A DNA stretch of 64,000 nt from the NCBI RefSeq assembly GCF_016428855.1, contig NZ_JAELTN010000014.1, positions 33,076-97,075 of the forward strand. Reading direction: 5' to 3'. Both the position numbers and the translations under genes were made by a program. Each line of letters starts with the position of its first letter. The first letter of the stretch is position 1. Of this stretch, positions 53,634 to 62,450 are shown piece after piece. Under the pieces are notes generated by a model, which was not told the origin of the DNA, ran no database searches, and was given only the letters and a program-made list of their open reading frames with translations. This DNA is from Pedobacter sp. ASV28 (GTDB lineage Bacteria; Bacteroidota; Bacteroidia; Sphingobacteriales; Sphingobacteriaceae).

Positions 53634-54932
53634 CTAATTTTTAATCACTTTAAGGATATCCATTTTATTTATTCCAACAAGTTTGACAAAATAAATGGCT
53701 GATGGATAATTTGCTAAAGAAATTTCTTTATTAGTATCTGTTTTAGAAACACTTAACGTTTGAAGCACAGTACCATTTACATTAATGATTTCTATGGCTT
53801 GACAACCTGTATCAAATGTTATTACTGCTTTTTCAGTTACTGGATTTGGATATAAAGAAATGTTATTGGTTAGTTTAAAATCTATGGTTTTTATCCCTAA
53901 TTCTTTAACATCGCCATTAAAATCTAGCTGCTGTAGTTTATAATAGTTTGTGCCAGCCAAAGGCGATAAATGCTCAAAAGCATAAGTGCTTACACTTGAA
54001 GTTGTGCCCTTGCCTTGTAATTCAGTTATAACTTCAAAGTTTTTACCATCTGTAGCGTGGCTAAGTACAAATGCTTTGTTGTTCTGCTCTGATAATGTTG
54101 TCCATTTTAAAGCTACGTGGTTATTTTTTTTTTTAGCAGTAAAATCTTTTAAAACTATTGGCAAAACATTGGTAGTTGTAAACGAAATGGGGCTATCTGT
54201 CCAATTTCCATAACTGCTTCCGTCGTAAGTCCTCATCCATAAATAATAAGTAGTTGCTGGTTGTAAACCACCTATACCAGCAGCTGTACCTGTGAATATT
54301 CCGCTTGCGGCTTCATTGCTAGCTGGGGCTGCGTTAACCGTAGAGACGTAATACGGATAAACGTTTTCTGAAGGTGTATAATTCAAGTCATCTACAACTA
54401 TACTACCACTTGGGCCAGAACCAGAACTAACAAAAGAAATATTAATCTTTTTAACATTGCTCCAGTTAAGCGTTACGTATTCAAACCCAAAACTGAAACT
54501 CACACTTGTTGTCTTAGTGTACAATTCGATATTATTGCTACTATAAGCTTTAATCGTGTAAGAGGTTAAATTGCTTGGATATATCCATAATCCTTTTAAC
54601 GTAAATGGTACGTTAAAAGTAAGGCTGTTGTCATTACGACCGATATACCAACTTGCACTACCGGTACGTACCAAGCCATTATAACCTCTAGTATCGCTGT
54701 TAGCTGAGTTCCAATCGTAGCCACCACTATTCCAAGAGCTGGTGCCAAATGGTTGATCGAAGCTCTCTACTTTCGTACCAGTGGTAGTTGTTGCGGTAGA
54801 CGCCTGCCAGCTTACTGTAGTATGGTTATCAGTAGTATTAGAAACAACTAAACCTGTCGGTGCATCTTGAGCACTTGCGGTATAAAGATTTAAAGCAACA
54901 ATGAAAATTGGCAAGAGTAAACATTTTTTCAT
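53634..54932 (-). CDS. T9SS type A sorting-domain protein with fibronectin type III parts
   Basis: The 432-residue protein has a signal peptide (LLPIFIVALNLYTASAQ), an N-terminal Fn3 half (APTGLVVSNTTDNHTTVSWQ), a jelly-roll-like insertion of about 140 residues (NSGGYDWNSANSDTRGYNG onwards), the second Fn3 half (GLQPATTYYLWMRTYDGSSY), the LPIVLKDFTAKKKNNHVALK module and a type A sorting domain (NISLYPNPVTEKAVITF to MDILKVIKN). It would be exported through the T9SS and anchored or released. No enzymatic motif is seen. Confidence 0.85.
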   Translation of the reverse strand: MKKCLLLPIFIVALNLYTASAQDAPTGLVVSNTTDNHTTVSWQASTATTTTGTKVESFDQPFGTSSWNSGGYDWNSANSDTRGYNGLVRTGSASWYIGRNDNSLTFNVPFTLKGLWIYPSNLTSYTIKAYSSNNIELYTKTTSVSFSFGFEYVTLNWSNVKKINISFVSSGSGPSGSIVVDDLNYTPSENVYPYYVSTVNAAPASNEAASGIFTGTAAGIGGLQPATTYYLWMRTYDGSSYGNWTDSPISFTTTNVLPIVLKDFTAKKKNNHVALKWTTLSEQNNKAFVLSHATDGKNFEVITELQGKGTTSSVSTYAFEHLSPLAGTNYYKLQQLDFNGDVKELGIKTIDFKLTNNISLYPNPVTEKAVITFDTGCQAIEIINVNGTVLQTLSVSKTDTNKEISLANYPSAIYFVKLVGINKMDILKVIKN

Positions 54933-55065
54933 ATAGTTTTATTTTAGTTTATTAATTTAAGTTTGAGATATACTAACATTTAAGGATCTTTCAGATTTCG
55001 TTTGTCCCGCTGATCTTAATCGAATAGGGCGGTAAACGTATTCTGTCCACTATCCATGATTTCCT

Positions 55066-55361
55066 TTACCTTTCAATAGTGATGGTATTTATTTTATTGA
55101 CCACAATTAGAGCATCTGCAAACTCGGTGACGGCATTTCCCAACTATCGCCTGTACCACTAGTAGTGTTTGCTTGCTTTACGTATAAAATACCATTGGCA
55201 TCTGGCGTAATTGCCACAACTCGTTTTGCTTTTATAACAGGGACAACACTGGCTTTAACCAACAAATAGCCACCAAGGTTTAACGTAATGATAACTGTAC
55301 TAACGGTAAGTGCTTTTTTAAGGATAGCTTTACTTCGGCTAACAAAAGATTGAAGATACAT
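55066..55361 (-). pseudogene. N-terminal fragment of a T9SS-type secreted protein, frameshifted and truncated
   Basis: From 55361 the frame encodes a signal-anchor (TVSTVIITLNLGGYLLVKA) and then ITPDANGILYVKQ and TSGTGDSW, the start of a common Bacteroidota repeat whose usual continuation is NAIPELADAL. The frame goes wrong after DSW and stops at 55107. The expected continuation, NAVTEFADALIVVNK, is in the next frame and ends at a stop at 55066-55068. One missing base plus loss of everything downstream explains this. The complete parent protein would have been several hundred residues long. Confidence 0.7.
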
Positions 55362-55448
55362 ATTAACAAAGAATGGTAAGCTTCAAAGTTAGGTGTACAG
55401 TAATTTTTTCTACAATTTGGGGCGTTGCAAAAACGTTGCAATTTAATA

Positions 55449-57152
55449 CTACAAGTTTAAAAGCTTATTGAGACCTTCTTCTTCGTTTAATTCCATTTTT
55501 TTACGCAACCTGTGCCAAGTGCTTCTAATTGTGGTGGCAGATACACCTAATGCGGCGGCCATTTCCTTATTATCAAACTGTAGCTTAACCAATGTAATGT
55601 ATCTAATTTCGGCAGGGGTTAGTTGTGGATATTGTTGTTTAAGGCGGTAAATATAGCCTGTGTGCACTTTATCAAACAGCAGGCGGTACTGTTCCCAATC
55701 ATCATCGGTAAGAATAATACTTTGACGAAGTTGCGCTATGGTATTGTCATTACCTTCGGTTTTTAATTGTGCAGAAAGTTCCATAATCTGCTTTTGATTA
55801 ACCAAAATCTGTTTGGTAAATTCTTGCAGTTTTGTTTCGGCTTCGAGCAATAAATTTTGTTGATGAGTAATTTTGATGCTCTTGATTTGTTGCTGGAGCA
55901 AAAGTCTTTTACGCTGAACACGATAGTAGTAAACAAAAAACACGATAGCGATGACCAACAAACCTATAATGACATTTCTCTGTATTTCTCTTATTTTTTG
56001 TTTGTTTTCTAATTCACTAATTGCTTTTTGACCCTGCTCATTACTCAGCTTTTGCTGCGCTCGTAGTAATTTCATGGTATTGAACTTTCTGTCTAGGCTA
56101 TCTCTTACCATTAAGGTGGAATCTAGGTATAATGCAGCTAATTTCATGTCTCCCTTCATTGCATATAGTTTATTCAATAAAGGGAAGAGCTGTGCCTTAC
56201 GTTGATACTGTTGACTTTTTTCCACATAGTGCTTACTCTTCATGATTTGGCTTTCGGCATCTGTGAAACGCTGTTGCTTTAAGTAAACATTGGCCAACAA
56301 CATAGAAGAACCAGAGGCAAGGCCCCAGTCGTTATGTTTTACTGCCTGTGAAATATCATTTTTGAATAGTGGAATGGCTTTATCGAATTGATTTCTGAGG
56401 TAATAATTCTGCCCTAAATTACCATCTACAATGGCCATCCAAAATGTATCTCTCTTATTTTCTTTGATCTTCCTTAATTTTAAAAAGTACTGGTCAGAGA
56501 GATCTAGTTTTCCTAAAGATTGGTAAATTAAACCTAAGCTATTGTAAGCCTGATTTTTAAAGTAATCAATTCTACTTTTACTTGGTAGTGGCAATATTTG
56601 CTTAAAATACTGTAATGCCTTGTGGTAATCCTTAAAAGTATAGTAGGCGTTTGCAATGGCATAAAAGTCAAATGTTTTATCTGGATAAATAGCTACCGAT
56701 AAATTTGGCAACATTGCACCCAAGCGGTCGTAATTCTCGAAACCCAATTCGTAATTACCCAATACATTCCAATAATATTCTGCTTTTGCCCGGGTTATTC
56801 TTGGTAACAATTGTTTAAAACCTACTTTATCTGCTTCGCTAAATAAGCTATCTAAACGATGTAAAATAAGTTGCTGCTCTTTTGGCCTAAACTTCATAAA
56901 GTACATCGTACGCAATAGATCTGCATCTAAAATCAATTGCTTATCATTACTTTTTTGTGCAAATTTCTCAAATGCGTCAACTTTTTTTTCGCTTTCTATG
57001 GCTTCGGTGCCTCGTAGAGCCAGCTCATAGATATCCCAAATTTGCTCTGCCCTTTCACTATAATCGAGTTTTAATAGTGGCTGATATTGGGAATAGCCGA
57101 ATAGGGATAAAAGAATAAAAAGCGTTAAAAAAAGCCCTGTTTTAGTTTTCAC
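55449..57152 (-). CDS. TPR membrane protein with C-terminal LuxR-like HTH
   Basis: The 567-residue protein has a signal peptide (GLFLTLFILLSLFGYSQ), about ten TPR-type helices (residues 30-330; for example AIANAYYTFKDYHKALQYFK), one membrane helix (about 395-413, VIIGLLVIAIVFFVYYY), a coiled coil and a C-terminal DNA-binding domain (LTPAEIRYITLVKLQFDNKE, then GVSATTIRSTWHRLRKKM). It is a one-component, membrane-bound regulator that would sense in the periplasm and act on DNA inside. The downstream fragment and T9SS gene on the same strand are its likely neighbours in regulation. Confidence 0.85.
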   Translation of the reverse strand: MKTKTGLFLTLFILLSLFGYSQYQPLLKLDYSERAEQIWDIYELALRGTEAIESEKKVDAFEKFAQKSNDKQLILDADLLRTMYFMKFRPKEQQLILHRLDSLFSEADKVGFKQLLPRITRAKAEYYWNVLGNYELGFENYDRLGAMLPNLSVAIYPDKTFDFYAIANAYYTFKDYHKALQYFKQILPLPSKSRIDYFKNQAYNSLGLIYQSLGKLDLSDQYFLKLRKIKENKRDTFWMAIVDGNLGQNYYLRNQFDKAIPLFKNDISQAVKHNDWGLASGSSMLLANVYLKQQRFTDAESQIMKSKHYVEKSQQYQRKAQLFPLLNKLYAMKGDMKLAALYLDSTLMVRDSLDRKFNTMKLLRAQQKLSNEQGQKAISELENKQKIREIQRNVIIGLLVIAIVFFVYYYRVQRKRLLLQQQIKSIKITHQQNLLLEAETKLQEFTKQILVNQKQIMELSAQLKTEGNDNTIAQLRQSIILTDDDWEQYRLLFDKVHTGYIYRLKQQYPQLTPAEIRYITLVKLQFDNKEMAAALGVSATTIRSTWHRLRKKMELNEEEGLNKLLNL

Positions 57153-57561
57153 AAATGAAGAATAAACATATTTTTTTCATGTTTTCATTACATTCATAGA
57201 GAGAGCTCAAACCTAATCATAAAAAACTATATAGCTTCGCTTTTACATAAAATTTATCCTAATTGTAAATTGCTTAGTTAAGTATTGGATAAATCAGAAT
57301 GGCTTAAACCTATCTTGCATCAATAATTTCATTTTAAACCATTGATTTATTTAGCATTAGTGTTTTGAAGAAGAAATCAACTTTATTGGTTTATCAAAAA
57401 GAGCTTTAAAAGCTAATTCAATTTCTCTGACTTCAAACAAGCCCATCTGGAAAGAAGTAGCCTTGACTGAATTTGCATTGAATAACCTTCTGACATCAAT
57501 ACAACATAAAAGGAGCCTTCGCTAGAACTTAAGCGTGCGAAACATATCTAAACGTCAAAAC
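57153..57561. other. Intergenic region, nothing assignable
   Basis: AT-rich region upstream of the TPR/HTH gene. I found no reading frame, repeat or strong promoter. Confidence 0.4.
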
Positions 57562-57590
57562 AAAAAAGCCCTGCATTTCTGCAACGCTTT
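57562..57590 (-). terminator. Terminator-like hairpin, possibly after a lost tRNA
   Basis: On the minus strand an AAAGCGTTGCA / TGCAGGGCTTT stem (one mismatch, one G-U) with GAAA loop is followed by six T residues. The sequence just upstream in the sense direction (57591-57640) faintly resembles a tRNA 3' end, but I cannot call it. Confidence 0.5.
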
Positions 57591-57706
57591 AGGAAGTGGA
57601 CTTAACTGAACATCGAAACGTTATAAAAGCACAAACAACTGAAAATCAACAACTTTAAACCACATATAAATCTTAAAGTGGAAAATTTACGTGAAAAATA
57701 AAAATG

Positions 57707-57736
57707 AAAAAGCCTTAACTATTAAATAGTTAAGGC
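57707..57736 (-). terminator. Terminator of the tRNA-Met gene
   Basis: A perfect 11-bp stem GCCTTAACTAT / ATAGTTAAGGC with a 3-nt loop and five T residues, 8 bp after the tRNA 3' end. Confidence 0.9.
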
Positions 57737-57744
57737 GATTTAAG

Positions 57745-57818
57745 TGGGCCCAGCTGGGCTCGAACCAGCGACCAAAAGATTATGAGTCTTCTACTCTAAC
57801 CAACTGAGCTATAGGCCC
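57745..57818 (-). tRNA. tRNA-Met (anticodon CAT)
   Basis: The 74-nt minus-strand gene folds as a full cloverleaf: acceptor GGGCCTA with TGGGCCC, D arm GCTCAGTTGGTTAGAG, anticodon stem-loop GAAGA-CTCATAA-TCTTT, T arm GCTGG-TTCGAGC-CCAGC, discriminator A. The 3' CCA is not encoded. The anticodon CAT means elongator Met, initiator Met or lysidine-modified Ile; the A1-type initiator mismatch is absent, so elongator Met is most likely. Confidence 0.93.
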
Positions 57819-58261
57819 TGAAAATCTTTTCAGATTTTGCGAGTGCAATGTTACGTAATTGAAATCAAATTAGAAAGTACTTTACTCAATTTTTTTAAAA
57901 TTATTTGAAGATAGAATAAGCTATAGGGACAGCATGAGCATTAAAACAACTAATTATCAAAACACTAGCTGATATACAAATAATGGTACCTACTCCGCTA
58001 ATGGTAATACGTCAATTATAAAGGCGCCATTTATCATCTCGCCATTTATAGAAAATACGGGCGATGGACTATTTAATCATAGCGAATAGTTATAACCATA
58101 TTGATAAACCAAAAATATACCTAAAACAGTTCCAATTTTTAATTTGAAAGAAATCCGATCTTCCGTTAGATGAAATCGTACAAAAATGATACAACAGACC
58201 TTGCTATATTAGGTTTTACCAATTAGATGATACATCTTTGCCATAAAATTTGGACACCTCA
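57819..58261. other. Intergenic region, no feature found
   Basis: About 440 bp between the tRNA-Met and the HAD gene. Beyond a short direct repeat (GCCATTTAT near 58028 and 58043) I saw no gene, hairpin or promoter consensus. Confidence 0.4.
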
Positions 58262-58897
58262 ATGGCGCACATTAAAAACATCATATTTGATTACGGCAAT
58301 GTTATTTTTGCCATAGATTTTTTAAGGACACAAAATGCTTTTTCACAGCTTGGCATTCCAAATGCGGAACAATTCTTTGCCCATAAAACGCACCATCAAT
58401 TATTTAATGATTTCGAAACAGGTGCCATAAGCCCAGTCTTATTTAGAGATGGCATTAGAAAAGCGGCCAATAGACCAGCGCTTAGCGATCAACAAATAGA
58501 TGACGCTTGGAACAGTTTATTGATAGGTGTTTCGGGCAATAACCATCAGGTATTATTGGAAGTCAAACAAAAATATCGTACATTTTTACTAAGCAACAAT
58601 AACAAAATCCACTATGATTGGATCATGTCCTATCTGCAAAAAGATTTCGGCCTTAACGGTTATGAAGAATATTTTGAGAAAGCCTATTTTTCACAAGATA
58701 CCAACATGAGGAAACCTGATCCAGCAATTTTTGAAATGGTATTGAAAGACAACAATCTGGTAGCCACGGAAACCTTATTTATAGATGATAGTCCGCAGCA
58801 CATAGAGGGTGCAAAAAAAGTAGGTCTAAATACCTTGCTTATGAATGTACACCCAGAAAACCTAAATGAGTTCCTCAAAGAAAACCAGATTCTATAA
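58262..58897 (+). CDS. HAD-superfamily hydrolase
   Basis: Start at ATG 58262 (a TTG four codons earlier is possible) gives a 211-residue protein: IIFDYGNVIFAID carries HAD motif I, in which the second Asp of DxD is replaced by Gly-Asn as in the YihX/dehalogenase-type branch. LLSNNNKIHYDWI is motif II, MRKPDPAIFEMVL motif III and LFIDDSPQHIEGA motif IV. It is likely a small-molecule phosphatase with a cap domain. Gap to the next gene is 54 bp, so they may be co-transcribed. Confidence 0.9.
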   Translation: MAHIKNIIFDYGNVIFAIDFLRTQNAFSQLGIPNAEQFFAHKTHHQLFNDFETGAISPVLFRDGIRKAANRPALSDQQIDDAWNSLLIGVSGNNHQVLLEVKQKYRTFLLSNNNKIHYDWIMSYLQKDFGLNGYEEYFEKAYFSQDTNMRKPDPAIFEMVLKDNNLVATETLFIDDSPQHIEGAKKVGLNTLLMNVHPENLNEFLKENQIL

Positions 58898-58951
58898 CTT
58901 AATGTCGTCTTATTTTGCAGTAAATTATTTAACTTAGTGTAAACCATTGCC

Positions 58952-59269
58952 ATGTCTGTAAAAAAGTACAAGTCCTTACAGGAATTTTATCCTTTCTATC
59001 TAAGCGAACATCAAAACTTTACCAGTCGTATATTACACTTTATAGGTACAGGCTTGGTACTATTGGCCTTAATTACAGGTGTTTTATTTCACGATTGGAG
59101 ATTTTTAGCTATTATTCCATTCCTTGGTTATGGCTTTGCTTGGATAGGACATTTCTTTTTTGAGAAGAATAAACCTGCTACTTTCCAATATCCATTCTAC
59201 AGTTTAGCCAGTGATTTTATACTTTTTTGGGATCTATTAAGCGGTAAACAACCCTTCCGAACAAAATAA
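58952..59269 (+). CDS. DUF962 (Mpo1-like) membrane protein
   Basis: The 105-residue protein starts KSLQEFYPFYLSEHQNFTSR, has two membrane helices (GTGLVLLALITGVLF and FLAIIPFLGYGFAWIGHFFF) and the conserved FFEKNKPATFQYPFYSLASD. Yeast Mpo1 is a dioxygenase of phytosphingosine breakdown; the bacterial relatives are uncharacterised. The conserved His residues after the helices (HQNF, HFIG, GHFFFEKN) fit an iron site. Follows the HAD gene in the same direction. Confidence 0.85.
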   Translation: MSVKKYKSLQEFYPFYLSEHQNFTSRILHFIGTGLVLLALITGVLFHDWRFLAIIPFLGYGFAWIGHFFFEKNKPATFQYPFYSLASDFILFWDLLSGKQPFRTK

Positions 59270-59280
59270 ACTATTTTTCA

Positions 59281-59381
59281 TAATGAGGGTGTCCAAAAAG
59301 TCCTTATTGAAATTATCTCCCAAATAGTAGATAGAGGAATTAGGGCATAATGACCAAAAAGACTTTATTGGACGCTCATTA
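59281..59381. repeat. About 100-bp element with imperfect terminal inverted repeats
   Basis: The left arm (59281-59302, TAATGAGGGTGTCCAAAAAG) and the right arm (59361-59381, reverse complement TAATGAGCGTCCAATAAAGT) are imperfect inverted repeats. Inside, TGTCCAAAAAGTCCTTATTG at 59290-59309 also reappears as a direct repeat at 59351-59370 with 17 of 20 identical. It lies between convergent genes and reaches the stop of the PorE-like gene. A small non-autonomous insertion (MITE) or a shared termination structure are both possible. Confidence 0.5.
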
Positions 59382-61397
59382 CTTTTTTTGTTTTGTCACC
59401 TTAAATTCCGTTCTTCTATTTAGGGCCCTCCCCTCTGGGTTATCCTCTCCATTTGGTAGTTTATTTGGAGCAATTGGCCGACTAAAACCATAGCCTTTCC
59501 AAGTCATTCTTTCGGCCGATATGCCTCTACCTATTAAATAGTACACGCATGATTTTGCTCTCCTGTCAGATAGTTCCAGGTTATATTTTTCTGTGCCTAT
59601 AATATCTGTATGGGAACTCAACTCTATTTCTATGTTGGGATTATCAACCATAATTTTGTAAAGTGTATCCAAGGTTGCTTTGGATAATTCGGTCAACTCG
59701 GCACTATTAAACTCATAAAGTATATTATCCAATACAATAGGCTTATCGATCACCATGGGTTCAAGACACAAATCTGGGCTTAACAACGTATCAGACTTTA
59801 CCAATTGTTCATAATTAAAGCTTATACTTTTTGCAAAATAATTTTCCTTTGCTGCATTAACCTGAATTCCACGGTTACTTCCCACTTGAAATTGATATTT
59901 ACCTTCGGCATTTGTTAACACGATCTGCTTCTCTGTATCTACTCCCGTTAGCGTAATCGTAGCGCCTTGCAAAGGCTTCTTAGTAACACAGTCTACGAGT
60001 GCGCCAAAAACATTTATGTATTCCCTTGTTATATGGAATACTTCCAAGCAGCAGATAGATTCACGATCAGAGCTAATGTATCCCTCTTTGCCAGTATCAT
60101 CTAAGGCCGTAAAATATACATCGTCTTTTGCAGAATTAAATGGATAACCCAAATTTACAGGTACTGACCAATCGGTAAAATCACCCTCACTTTCATAAAA
60201 ATCAAAACCTCCCAAACCGATCCTTCCATCACTACTGAACAAAAGCTTTTTAGTGATCGGATGATAATAAGGCGCTTCTTCATTATCTTGGGTATTGATC
60301 TTTGCTCCTAAATTAATGGCATTACCTACGTTACCATCAGGCCTTAGCACAGCGTACCACAAATCGTATTTTCCCAATCCTCCTGGTCTATCTGAAGAAA
60401 ACAGCAGGTATTTCCCATCTTTTGTAATAAAAGGTTGCATGGAATTAAATCCACTTACATTTACCTCTCCTCCCAAAACTATTGGATCTTCCCATTTATC
60501 ACCATTTTTTTTACTCATGTAGATGTTCCGTTTTTTATCTTCCTTATTAACCCAAGCTGTAAAAAACATAAAATTTCCATTAGGATGAAGTGCAATGGCT
60601 GCCGACTCCATTTTTTTCATTTCAAGCCCCACCTTCTTTACATTTACATTTTGCGATTTTGGATCATCTGCCCTAATGGTGTATAATGTATTAATGTAGG
60701 GTGTCTCTTTTTTAACCACCTTAACATTGTTTTTCCCAGCTTCTAACACCTCATTTTTTCCAGCATTACCAATTGGACGTGATGAAGTAAAATAAAATTC
60801 AGCGTTATTTTGAAGTGGGGCATAATTTGACCCAGCTGAATTGATGTTATTCGATAATCTTGTTATTCTATATAATCTCGGATATTTAATCTCATGGATA
60901 GCATACTTGCAGGATTCTATTTCAAATTTTGCCTTTTTTACATAATCGTCATTGAGCTTATATTTTTTAAGAAATGCCTCGAATGCAGCAATAGCATCTT
61001 CATACTTTAAGTTTGCACGTAGACATTCGCCATACCAAAAGCCGCTTAGTATATACTTTTCATTAATAAATTGATTAGCAATAGCATACCATTTTTCAGC
61101 GTCCTTAAAATTTTTATATAACCTTAATGAGGTGGCCAATTGAAATACGGCATACTCATAATCGTCTTTTTTAGGGCTCGCTTCCTTTATTTTATTTTCG
61201 AAACCATAAGGCACTATAAAGCCTAAACTATCTGGCGAAATCTGCAAGGTTTTTTTATAATACTCAGCCGCCGCATAATACTCCTTATTAAGAAAGTAAA
61301 CATCGGCTATACGCTTGTTATTGGTACTTGATGTCATTTGCGCTTTCGCTATGGAAAGCGAGCAGAAAAGAATAATAGTAAAGTTTACGATTTTCAT
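59379..61397 (-). CDS. PorE-like OmpA-family protein of the type IX secretion machinery
   Basis: The 672-residue protein has a signal peptide (FTIILFCSLSIAKAQ), TPR-type helices (about 30-160), a PD40/WD40-like beta-propeller (about 190-440; FITKDGKYLLFSSDRPGGLG, KLLFSSDGRIGLGGFDFYES), a carboxypeptidase-regulatory-like domain (about 450-530, GALVDCVTKKPLQGATITLT) and an OmpA C-terminal peptidoglycan-binding domain (SHTDIIGTEKYNLELSDRRA). This is the domain order of PorE, which tethers the T9SS PorP/SprF protein to the cell wall. It lies 10 bp downstream of the PorP/SprF gene. Confidence 0.9.
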   Translation of the reverse strand: MKIVNFTIILFCSLSIAKAQMTSSTNNKRIADVYFLNKEYYAAAEYYKKTLQISPDSLGFIVPYGFENKIKEASPKKDDYEYAVFQLATSLRLYKNFKDAEKWYAIANQFINEKYILSGFWYGECLRANLKYEDAIAAFEAFLKKYKLNDDYVKKAKFEIESCKYAIHEIKYPRLYRITRLSNNINSAGSNYAPLQNNAEFYFTSSRPIGNAGKNEVLEAGKNNVKVVKKETPYINTLYTIRADDPKSQNVNVKKVGLEMKKMESAAIALHPNGNFMFFTAWVNKEDKKRNIYMSKKNGDKWEDPIVLGGEVNVSGFNSMQPFITKDGKYLLFSSDRPGGLGKYDLWYAVLRPDGNVGNAINLGAKINTQDNEEAPYYHPITKKLLFSSDGRIGLGGFDFYESEGDFTDWSVPVNLGYPFNSAKDDVYFTALDDTGKEGYISSDRESICCLEVFHITREYINVFGALVDCVTKKPLQGATITLTGVDTEKQIVLTNAEGKYQFQVGSNRGIQVNAAKENYFAKSISFNYEQLVKSDTLLSPDLCLEPMVIDKPIVLDNILYEFNSAELTELSKATLDTLYKIMVDNPNIEIELSSHTDIIGTEKYNLELSDRRAKSCVYYLIGRGISAERMTWKGYGFSRPIAPNKLPNGEDNPEGRALNRRTEFKVTKQKK

Positions 61398-61407
61398 ATG
61401 CTATGTA

Positions 61408-62427
61408 TTAAAGTCTTGGGCAAAAAAAGTTCGGACCAACAATGCCTTTTCTACCAATAAAGGATATAGATAATTCCAACCCTCCTTTATTGCCTGTTGC
61501 CCTATTGAGCCCAGATGTATTAAAGTCATAACTGATCCCAAAAACCATACTTTTAAAATGAAGGCCTAAAAATGCAATGGCAGCATCATCCACTCTGTAA
61601 TTGGAGCCAAAGAGCAGATCTGATTCGGTATTTAGCATCATTTGTGCATAAGCACCTATGGCTATTTCTCTTGCTGTTCCCTGTTTTAGGTATAAGGCAT
61701 TTGGCGTGATATCGAAAAGCTGATTTACCCTTATCCTTGCGCCTCCATGAGCTGCATAACGCATAGGAATACGTGCGCCTCCCCCCACAAATTTATCTTT
61801 CGGCCTAGTGAGATGTGAAACAGCTCCTCCAAAAAATAAATTTACAGTTCTAAAATCAGAAGCATCAAAATACATTACTCCAAAATTCACATCAGGAGCG
61901 GTGAAATTCTCGGCTGCAAAACTTTCATCAAACAACAGGGAACCATCATAGCCCATAACCGGATTATATTGGCTTCCTAAGGTTACCTTTGATATATCAA
62001 AACTTTTATTGACTATCCCGCCCTGCAAGCCAAAATTGATAATATTATCTCCACTCTGTCCAAAACGAATTCGGTAAGCTGCCGAAGCCAATGCACTCAA
62101 TTGGTTATAACCAACGCCACCTGCCCGTTGATTGATGACCATCCCACCAAAGGCCATATTCTTTACCGGTGCAGCATCAATGGAAGCACCTACAGTTGTA
62201 AATCCGTCGTTTAAATTGCTCCATTGTTGTTTTGCGTTGACATTTACTCGATAAGCTCCATCAATTACCCCTGTTAATGCAGGATTGAGCCATATCGGAT
62301 TGGCATAATATTGTGAAAAGTGAGGATCGATCTGTGCTTTAGACTGCTCTATTATAAAAATCGACACAAAAATTAGTGCACACATTATTCTTGTATTTTT
62401 CATCGGTATCATTTTAGTTAAAACCAT
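61408..62427 (-). CDS. PorP/SprF-family T9SS outer-membrane protein
   Basis: The 339-residue protein begins with a signal peptide and the hallmark DPHFSQYYANPIWLNPALTG, then RVNVNAKQQWSNLNDGFTTV and many barrel strands (FGLQGGIVNKSF, VNFGVMYFDASD, MVFGISYDFNTSGLNRATGN). PorP/SprF proteins anchor T9SS substrates, often type B-sorted adhesins, at the cell surface. ATG 62403 is an alternative start that gives a cleaner signal peptide. It sits between a type B adhesin gene (23 bp upstream) and the PorE-like gene: the standard three-gene arrangement. Confidence 0.94.
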   Translation of the reverse strand: MVLTKMIPMKNTRIMCALIFVSIFIIEQSKAQIDPHFSQYYANPIWLNPALTGVIDGAYRVNVNAKQQWSNLNDGFTTVGASIDAAPVKNMAFGGMVINQRAGGVGYNQLSALASAAYRIRFGQSGDNIINFGLQGGIVNKSFDISKVTLGSQYNPVMGYDGSLLFDESFAAENFTAPDVNFGVMYFDASDFRTVNLFFGGAVSHLTRPKDKFVGGGARIPMRYAAHGGARIRVNQLFDITPNALYLKQGTAREIAIGAYAQMMLNTESDLLFGSNYRVDDAAIAFLGLHFKSMVFGISYDFNTSGLNRATGNKGGLELSISFIGRKGIVGPNFFCPRL

Positions 62428-62450
62428 ATCACAATTATTAAAGGCCCAAA

